Of a stretch of 13,594 nt of DNA, positions 9,122 to 13,594 are shown piece by piece (within the stretch, counting starts at the first letter, position 1; the number at the start of each line of letters is the position of its first letter). Origin of the DNA: DATCVR01 sp036566745 (lineage in GTDB: Bacteria; Actinomycetota; Actinomycetes; Jiangellales; Jiangellaceae); contig DATCVR010000412.1 of the NCBI GenBank assembly GCA_036566745.1, positions 1 to 13,594 on the forward strand, given 5' to 3'. The notes under the pieces were generated by a model that did not search any database, was not told the DNA's origin, and saw only the letters and a list, made by a program, of their open reading frames with translations. The position numbers and the translations under genes were made by a program.

Positions 9122-9670
9122 GTGCGGTGGGAGAACCTCTTCGCCGACCTCGAGCACCAGCTGGAGGAGGCCCGGCGACGCGACGACGATGCCGAGCTCG
9201 CCGACCGGATCAGCGGCGAGCTCCTGCGCGTCGAGCTGCGTCACCGGCTCGGTGCGAGCCGCGGCTCGACGGTCGACGTTCACGTCCTCGGGGCGGGGGC
9301 GGTCCGCGGCGTCCCGAGCATGGTCGGCGTCGACTGGTTCGTACTCACCGAACCGACCGGGGGAGAGGCGCTCGTCCCGATCAGGTCCGTTCTCACGGTG
9401 TCAGGGCTGACCCGCAAGGTGTCGATGTCGTCCGAGCGCACGGCGGTGGCGCGGCTGCGCATCGGTCACTGCCTGCGCGGACTCGCTCGAGACCAGGCGG
9501 AGGTGACGGTCAGGTTGGTCGACGGCGCGTCGTTGTCGGGCATCGTGGACCGGGTCGGCGCGGATCATTTCGCGCTGGTGGCATCCGATGCTGCGAAGCG
9601 CCGCTCTCCCGCGCGCGGGGTGTCCGACGTGATGTTCTCCGGGCTGGCCGTGGTGCACAGCAGCCGCTGA
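9122..9670 (+). CDS. Conserved hypothetical protein with two Sm-like repeats
   Basis: I do not recognise a named function, but similar proteins with the N-terminus (M/V)RW-x-x-LFADLE are, to my memory, widespread in Actinobacteria. The 182-residue product has a charged helix (4-42), then two related segments. Segment 1 (about 50-96) reads STVDVHVLGAGAVRGVPSMV followed by GVDWFVL. Segment 2 (about 126-178) reads AEVTVRLVDGASLSGIVDRV followed by GADHFAL. Both fit beta-x-G-x4-G-beta-x-D, the Sm1 motif of LSm/Hfq barrels, so I infer an internal duplication of an Sm-like fold. RNA binding is possible but not shown. A helix (about 104-124, TAVARLRIGHCLRGLARD) separates the repeats. GTG 9122 is chosen because a -10 box ends seven bases before it. 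It ends 11 bases before the convergent HTH gene. Confidence 0.75.
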   Translation: MRWENLFADLEHQLEEARRRDDDAELADRISGELLRVELRHRLGASRGSTVDVHVLGAGAVRGVPSMVGVDWFVLTEPTGGEALVPIRSVLTVSGLTRKVSMSSERTAVARLRIGHCLRGLARDQAEVTVRLVDGASLSGIVDRVGADHFALVASDAAKRRSPARGVSDVMFSGLAVVHSSR

Positions 9671-9681
9671 GCCGACCGCCG

Positions 9682-9912
9682 TCAGCTCTCGCCGCGGCCC
9701 AGCGGGTGGGTCTCGACGAACTCGCGGGTGTCGGCGTAGAGGCGCTGGATGTAGTCCTCGAGCACACTGGCCTCGACCCGCCACTGACCCCGTCCGCCGA
9801 TCTTGATGGCCGGCAGGTCTCCGCCACGCACGAGCGCATACACCTGGGCCGAGGAGATGTTGAGGATTTCGGCGACATCGGCCAATTGGAGAAATCGGGG
9901 CCCTTGGGTCAT
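9682..9912 (-). CDS. Excisionase/MerR-type HTH_17 DNA-binding protein
   Basis: This 76-residue protein is almost entirely a winged helix-turn-helix of the HTH_17 (excisionase/BldC-like) family. The helix-turn-helix is at about residues 7-30 (FLQLADVAEILNISSAQVYALV). The wing LPAIKIGGRGQWRVE is at 33-47, and a C-terminal helix LEDYIQRLYADTREFV at 51-66. Such small proteins bind DNA cooperatively as regulators or as recombination directionality factors. There is no integrase or phage gene nearby, so a transcriptional role is more likely. ATG 9912 is preferred because GAGGAAGAA directly precedes it; a GTG at 9930 would add six acidic residues (MTNEEE). It is divergent from the CpaB-like gene across a spacer with a perfect palindrome, which makes it a natural candidate regulator of the surrounding genes. 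Confidence 0.85.
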   Translation of the reverse strand: MTQGPRFLQLADVAEILNISSAQVYALVRGGDLPAIKIGGRGQWRVEASVLEDYIQRLYADTREFVETHPLGRGES

Positions 9913-9970
9913 TTCTTCCTCATTCGTCACGCTCGGTCCACGTCGGTTTGCTTAGTGTGCCACTCATTTG

Positions 9971-9998
9971 CCTGTGGACGAGTCCTGCCGTCCACAGG
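9971..9998. promoter_or_regulatory. Perfect 10-bp inverted repeat, candidate operator
   Basis: CCTGTGGACG (9971-9980) and CGTCCACAGG (9989-9998) are exact inverted copies around an 8-base centre. The centres of the two arms are 18 bases apart, so a dimer could read both arms. The repeat covers the expected -35 area of the CpaB-like promoter and lies between two divergent genes. Each arm carries the TGTGGAC core that also occurs in the DnaA-like box at 9065-9073. A terminator is unlikely, since both flanking genes point away. Confidence 0.65.
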
Positions 9999-10008
9999 CT
10001 CGGATGGC

Positions 10009-10020
10009 TATTGTTCGCGG
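10009..10020 (+). promoter_or_regulatory. -10 box for a leaderless CpaB-like transcript
   Basis: TATTGT (10009-10014) is a good TANNNT box and ends six bases before ATG 10021. No Shine-Dalgarno sequence is present. The -35 position falls in the right arm of the palindrome and matches consensus poorly, which suggests control by a bound factor. Confidence 0.55.
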
Positions 10021-10758
10021 ATGGTGATCACCGACAACGCCGATGGCGGCCGCCCGTTCGCGCCGCCTCCGGTCTCCTCGCCGCCGTCGAGGCGGCTCCG
10101 ACGGGCCCGATGGCGCAGCCCCCAGCTGATCATCGGCGTCCTCGTCGTGGCCGTCTCGGTCGTCGTCGGCGCGCGCGTGGTCGCCGCTGCCGACGACACC
10201 GTGCCGGTGCTGGTGGCCGCCTCCGACATCGGCCCGGGTCAGCCGCTCACCACCGACATGGTCGAGTCCCGCGACGTTCTCATCGACGGCGGGTACGACC
10301 TCTATTTCACCGGCGACATCGGCGAAGGGCTCGTGGTGATCCAGCCGCTGCGGGCCGGCGAGCTGGTGCCGCGCTCCGCGGTCGTGCCGGCCGGCCAGCT
10401 GAGCACCGGGCCGGACGCCATGCGCAACGTCACCATCCCGGTGCCCGCGGCCGAGGTCCCGGCCGGGCTGTCGGCCGGCGACGCCGTCGACGTCTGGCTC
10501 ACGCCGATCGAGGGCGCCGAGCCCCATCGCGCTCGCCAGCTCGCCACGGCGCTGCCGGTCACCAGCGTGAGCGACACTGGTGCGCTGGGCGTCGACGGCA
10601 GCGTTCGCAGTGTGACGATCGCCCTCACCGCACCACCCGTCGACGCCGACGAGGACCCTGCCGCCGCGCTCGTCTCGCTCACCGGCCAGGTGCTCACCGC
10701 CGGTCGCGACGGCCGGCTCTACCTGACGCGAGTCCCGGGTGTAGGCGTGGGGGACTGA
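10021..10758 (+). CDS. SAF-domain CpaB/RcpC-like membrane protein
   Basis: CpaB/RcpC proteins are accessory parts of Tad/Flp pilus assembly; their SAF domain is also found in flagellar FlgA and is thought to bind glycans or peptidoglycan. The 245-residue protein has a Pro/Arg-rich cytoplasmic start (1-35), one membrane helix (about 36-54, QLIIGVLVVAVSVVVGARVV) and an extracytoplasmic SAF domain (about 61-121). The SAF core reads VPVLVAASDIGPGQPLTTDM and then LRAGELVPRSAV. A C-terminal beta-rich part (about 130-245) includes IPVPAAEVPAGLSAGDAVDVW, typical of CpaB. ATG 10021 is chosen from the -10 box and from the domain boundary. The gene is followed after only three bases by the TadZ-like gene, so the two form an operon. 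No pilin or secretin is in the window, so a role in pilus assembly is not established. Confidence 0.85.
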   Translation: MVITDNADGGRPFAPPPVSSPPSRRLRRARWRSPQLIIGVLVVAVSVVVGARVVAAADDTVPVLVAASDIGPGQPLTTDMVESRDVLIDGGYDLYFTGDIGEGLVVIQPLRAGELVPRSAVVPAGQLSTGPDAMRNVTIPVPAAEVPAGLSAGDAVDVWLTPIEGAEPHRARQLATALPVTSVSDTGALGVDGSVRSVTIALTAPPVDADEDPAAALVSLTGQVLTAGRDGRLYLTRVPGVGVGD

Positions 10759-10761
10759 GCC

Positions 10762-12051
10762 GTGGCCGATATCGCGGTGCTCACCGCCGTCAGTGGCGCC
10801 GGCTGGGAGCCCCAGCTGGTCACCACCCTCGAGAGCGCTCCCGGCGGGCTGTACGTGGCCCGCCGCTGCGTCGACGTCGCCGATCTGCTGGCGACGGCGA
10901 GCGCCGGGCACGGGCGGGTCGTGCTGCTCTCGGCCGACCTGCGGCGCCTCGACCGCGAGGTGCTCAGCCGGCTGCGGTCGGCGGGTCTCGCCGTGGTCGG
11001 AGTCGTGCCCCCGGGCGTCGACGGAGCCGCCACCCGCCTGCACGAGCTGGGCGTCGCCCACGTCGTCGGCGCTGACGTCGGGCCCGACGAGCTGGCCGGG
11101 GTGGTCGTGACCGCCGTCGAGGCCGTGGGTGAGCCAGAGGTCGCCACCCGCGCCGACCACGACACCGACCTCGACGACTCCGGGCACGCCGACCGAGGCC
11201 CCGGCGACGGCGGTGTGATCGCCGTGTGGGGTCCGGTCGGCGCGCCCGGGCGGACCACCGTGGCCGTCAACCTCGCCGCCGAGCTCGCCCAGACCGGACT
11301 CTCGGTGCTGCTCATCGACGCCGACACCTACGGTTCCTCCGTCGCCCAGCACCTCGGTCTGCTCGACGAGGCGCCAGGCCTGGCTGGGGTCAGCCGCGCG
11401 GCCAACAACGGCCGGGTCGACGCCGACGTGCTCGCCCGCCACGCTCGCGAGGTCGTGTCCGGGCTGCGGGTCCTCACGGGCATCTCCCGGTCAGGACGCT
11501 GGCCCGAGCTCCGGCCGTCGTCCCTCGAGGCCGTCTGGGCGGCGGTCCGACACGCCGCCGACGTCACGGTCGTCGACGCCGGGTTCTGCCTCGAGCGCGA
11601 CGACGAGATCAGCTTCGACATCGCGGCTCCCCGGCGTAACGGCGCCACCATCAGTGCCCTCGAACATGCCGATCACGTCCTCGCGGTGGGCGCGGGAGAC
11701 CCGATCGGCCTGGCCCGGCTGGTGCGTGGCCTGGGCGACCTCCGCGAGATCGTTCCGGGCGTGCCTATCTCGGTCGTGATCAACAGGGTGCGCAGCTCTG
11801 TCGCCGGACCCGAGCCCGAGCGGGAGATCGCCGGCGCCATGAGCCGTTACGCCGGCGTCGCTCCCGCGGCGTTCATACCCGACGATCCCGCGGCCCTCGA
11901 CGCCGCGGTGCGCGGTGGCCTGAGCCTGGTCGAGGTCGCACCAGGTTCACCGGCCCGGCAGGCGCTGATCGGGCTGGCCGGCAAGCTCACCGGAGTCCCG
12001 GTGCAGCGGCCGGCCCGGGTTCGCTGGCGCCGGCTGGTGCCTGCCGGCTGA
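10762..12051 (+). CDS. CpaE/TadZ-like P-loop protein with degenerate Walker A
   Basis: TadZ/CpaE proteins are MinD/ParA-fold factors that place Tad machinery at a cell pole. The 429-residue protein has a receiver-like N-terminal domain (about 1-122), an acidic linker (about 123-148) and a MinD-like domain (about 150-415). The P-loop is GPVGAPGRTT at 157-166. Compared with MinD KGGVGKTT, the signature lysine is Val159 and the phosphate-binding lysine is Arg164. The switch I-like LLIDADTYGSS (184-193) and Walker B-like VTVVDAG (268-274) remain. Nucleotide binding may persist, but normal ATP hydrolysis is doubtful; some TadZ proteins are similarly atypical. The start is GTG 10762, three bases after the CpaB-like stop, with TGGGGGA about seven bases upstream. 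A soluble, cytoplasmic positioning factor is the best guess. A ParA role in chromosome segregation is unlikely because no parB is adjacent. Confidence 0.85.
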   Translation: MADIAVLTAVSGAGWEPQLVTTLESAPGGLYVARRCVDVADLLATASAGHGRVVLLSADLRRLDREVLSRLRSAGLAVVGVVPPGVDGAATRLHELGVAHVVGADVGPDELAGVVVTAVEAVGEPEVATRADHDTDLDDSGHADRGPGDGGVIAVWGPVGAPGRTTVAVNLAAELAQTGLSVLLIDADTYGSSVAQHLGLLDEAPGLAGVSRAANNGRVDADVLARHAREVVSGLRVLTGISRSGRWPELRPSSLEAVWAAVRHAADVTVVDAGFCLERDDEISFDIAAPRRNGATISALEHADHVLAVGAGDPIGLARLVRGLGDLREIVPGVPISVVINRVRSSVAGPEPEREIAGAMSRYAGVAPAAFIPDDPAALDAAVRGGLSLVEVAPGSPARQALIGLAGKLTGVPVQRPARVRWRRLVPAG

Positions 12052-12107
12052 GGCGGCGCCTACCACACGACGCGGCCGATGGGCGTGCGTTCGGGGTCAC
12101 TGTGATC

Positions 12108-12119
12108 CACACTGGTCGG
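12108..12119 (+). promoter_or_regulatory. Weak -10-like box before the patatin gene
   Basis: CACACT (12108-12113) ends six bases before ATG 12120, the same spacing as at the other leaderless-type starts here, but its first base is C instead of T. No ribosome binding site precedes this ATG. The 68-base spacer after the TadZ-like gene shows nothing else clear. Confidence 0.3.
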
Positions 12120-13112
12120 ATGGAGCACGTCAGCCGATCGGACCGCTCGCGAGAACCTCGCCGGGGTCTGGTGCTGGGTGGCGGCGGCGTCCTCGGCGCG
12201 GCCTGGATGATCGGCGCGCTCGGCGCTCTCGAGGAGTCCACCGGCCTCGACGTCCGCACCTTCGACCACATCGTCGGCACGTCAGCCGGTGCCGTGGTGG
12301 CGGCCCTGCTGGGAGCCGGCGTCAGCGTCGCCGACCAGCGCGATCACCAGCTCGGTCGGGCCCGCACGGGTCCGCTGGCCGCCCAGGGCTGGGACTACGA
12401 CACCGCGACTGGCGGGTCGAAGCCGCGGTTGCCACGGCTGAGCGTGGGCTCGCCCGCGATGGTCGCCCGCAACGTCCGCAGGCTGCGCCGGATGCCTCCC
12501 ACCGCCGTGCTGTCGGGTTTCGTCCCCGAAGGCAGGGGTTCGCTGGACGGTGTGGGCGAGCTGGTCGGAGCCGTGACTCCCGAGGGGTCGTGGTCGCCGC
12601 ACGGCGGGGTCTGGATCGTGGCAATGGACTACGGCACCGGCCGACGGGTGGCGTTCGGCCGCCCCGGCGACCCGGAGGCGAGCCTGTCCGAGGCGGTCAT
12701 GGCCTCGTGCGCCATCCCGGGATGGTTCGCGCCGGTCACCGTGGGCGAGGACCGCTACATCGACGGCGGAGCCTGTTCGGCCACGTCGGCCGACCTGCTC
12801 GCCGGGCTCGGCCTCGACGAGGTGTACGTCGTGGCGCCGATGGTGTCCTTCGAGTTCGATCATCCGCGGTCGCTGGTCTCGCGGCTCGAGCGCCGATGGC
12901 GGGTGCGGGTCACCCGCCGATGCATGCACGAGGTGACGAAGCTGCAGGCCCAGGGCACCGACGTGTGCATTCTCGGCCCGGTGGCCGACGACCTCGCGAT
13001 CATGGGCGCCAACGTCATGGCCGTCGGTCGGCGGCTCGACGTGCTCGAGACCTCGATGCGGACCACCGCCCAGACGCTGGCTCGCGGCCGGCAGCGCGCG
13101 GACGCCGGGTGA
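12120..13112 (+). CDS. Patatin-like phospholipase (RssA-type)
   Basis: Patatin-like hydrolases cleave acyl esters of phospholipids with a Ser-Asp dyad. The 330-residue protein shows the full set: oxyanion-hole glycine loop LGGGGVLGAAW (19-29), nucleophile elbow GTSAG with Ser55, and DGG with Asp215 (RYIDGGACSATSADLL). The order and length fit RssA/YchK-type bacterial patatins. No signal peptide is seen, so it is probably cytoplasmic or peripheral at the inner membrane face. The C-terminal part (about 255-330) is basic and helical (RSLVSRLERRWRVRVTRRCMHEVTKL). ATG 12120 is preferred over GTG 12102 because homology starts near residue 15 and a -10-like box lies before it. The stop overlaps the DUF6912-like start by one base, so the two are probably translationally coupled. 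Lipid substrate is unknown. Confidence 0.9.
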   Translation: MEHVSRSDRSREPRRGLVLGGGGVLGAAWMIGALGALEESTGLDVRTFDHIVGTSAGAVVAALLGAGVSVADQRDHQLGRARTGPLAAQGWDYDTATGGSKPRLPRLSVGSPAMVARNVRRLRRMPPTAVLSGFVPEGRGSLDGVGELVGAVTPEGSWSPHGGVWIVAMDYGTGRRVAFGRPGDPEASLSEAVMASCAIPGWFAPVTVGEDRYIDGGACSATSADLLAGLGLDEVYVVAPMVSFEFDHPRSLVSRLERRWRVRVTRRCMHEVTKLQAQGTDVCILGPVADDLAIMGANVMAVGRRLDVLETSMRTTAQTLARGRQRADAG

Positions 13113-13531
13113 TGCGCGTCTTCGTCCCGGCGACGATGCCGCTCCTGGCCCGCCTGCACGCCCACGGCTCGCTGCCGGTCACCGCCCGGGTCGCCGTCAC
13201 CGACGCGTTCCGGTCCCAGCATCCCGAGGTCACCGACGCCGAAGAGCTCGAGTACCTCGCGATGGCCGAGGCGGCGCGCGGGTCGGTCGAGCTCGTCGCG
13301 GCCGACCCCGAGGCCGCTCGCCGACGGGTCGTGATCGCCGTCGACGACCCAGGCGACGAGCTCCGCCTCGACCAGATCGCCTCGGTCCACATCGACGACG
13401 ACGATGCCGTCGAAGCCATCCATCGGGCGGCGGACATCGTCCGCCATGGCGGCGAATGTCCTGACGAAGTGGATGAGTTCGAACTGATGTGGTTTGCTCC
13501 GCAGGAATTGTCCGTTGTCTTGACCACATGA
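13112..13531 (+). CDS. DUF6912-like conserved actinobacterial protein
   Basis: No function is known to me. The 139-residue product resembles the DUF6912 family found near secA or hpf in many actinobacteria. It starts MRVFVPATMPLLARLHAHG (1-19), with a helical part EELEYLAMAEAARGSVELVA (45-64). It continues with the strand RRVVIAVDDP (71-80) and the segment LDQIASVHIDDDDAVEAIHR (86-105). It ends with FELMWFAPQELSVVL (123-137), the family's characteristic E-L-x-W-(F/Y)-A-x-Q-E ending. It is acidic, has no membrane segment and is probably cytoplasmic. The start is set by the overlap TGATG with the patatin stop at 13110-13114. The last 63 bases after it hold no gene; a TACTGT box (13571-13576) may belong to a gene beyond the window. 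Confidence 0.8.
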   Translation: MRVFVPATMPLLARLHAHGSLPVTARVAVTDAFRSQHPEVTDAEELEYLAMAEAARGSVELVAADPEAARRRVVIAVDDPGDELRLDQIASVHIDDDDAVEAIHRAADIVRHGGECPDEVDEFELMWFAPQELSVVLTT

Positions 13532-13594
13532 GACCCGAACGTGGGAGGGCGGCGCGGGCGACACCGTGGATACTGTCGTCATACTCGCGACGTT

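Noticed and set aside
9682..9912. Prophage or integrative-element excisionase
   Set aside because: There is no integrase, attachment site or phage gene in the window. The small HTH protein sits among conserved chromosomal genes.
9065..9998. Replication origin suggested by DnaA-like boxes
   Set aside because: Only one perfect box and two partial ones are seen, with no AT-rich unwinding region and no dnaA or dnaN nearby.
8275..10020. Open frame running upstream in frame with the CpaB-like gene, giving a protein of over 800 residues
   Set aside because: It crosses the LysM and HTH genes antisense and the divergent promoter region. The recognisable protein begins at ATG 10021, just after a -10 box.
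10021..12051. Complete Tad/Flp pilus locus
   Set aside because: Only CpaB-like and TadZ-like genes are present. No TadA/CpaF ATPase, TadB/TadC platform, prepilin peptidase, secretin or Flp pilin is found in either direction.

Overview
The window is a high-GC chromosomal segment typical of Actinomycetota. It has dense coding, G/C-rich third positions, GTG starts and several promoter -10 boxes only 6-7 bases before the start codon. An actinobacterial SecA with a C-terminal SEC-C zinc motif, a long-form HPF, and Rv3235-like and DUF6912-like proteins all agree. The exact class cannot be fixed from sequence alone; a deep-branching actinobacterial group such as Acidimicrobiia is my guess, not a demonstrated fact.

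Layout. Bases 5-643 encode long-form ribosome hibernation factor (hpf). Bases 644-827 hold a striking ~101-base imperfect palindrome. Bases 828-2039 encode a YcaQ/AlkX-type winged-helix DNA glycosylase homologue. It is convergent with a tandem-GNAT acetyltransferase (2070-3233, minus), with a small hairpin between them. The preprotein translocase ATPase secA (3407-6274) starts from the other side of a divergent intergenic region. After secA comes a repeat-rich spacer with two 16-base direct repeats, then a secreted SGNH esterase/lipase (6514-7548). A terminator-like hairpin separates it from a minus-strand pair: a three-TM LysM protein (8223-8975) followed by an Rv3235/DUF6459-like protein (7670-8197).

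From about 8976 to 12051 lies a compact set of genes that look related in function or regulation. It holds a 182-residue protein with two Sm-like repeats (9122-9670), a small excisionase-type HTH protein (9682-9912, minus), a SAF-domain CpaB-like membrane protein (10021-10758) and a CpaE/TadZ-like P-loop protein that lacks both signature lysines (10762-12051). A patatin-like phospholipase (12120-13112) and a DUF6912-like protein (13112-13531) follow, the latter two overlapping by one base.

How the genes may work together. hpf, secA, the Rv3235-like gene and the DUF6912-like gene are, to my recollection, often neighbours in Actinobacteria. The most interesting part is the LysM / Rv3235-like / Sm-like / HTH / CpaB-like / TadZ-like block. 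It carries two Tad-pilus accessory-type proteins, but no TadA motor, TadB/C platform or pilin is present in the window. Its two divergent intergenic regions share short motifs (TGTGGAC boxes and GTTTGCTT). I propose it as a candidate envelope-associated module of unknown function. No insertion sequence, tRNA, rRNA or CRISPR array was seen.
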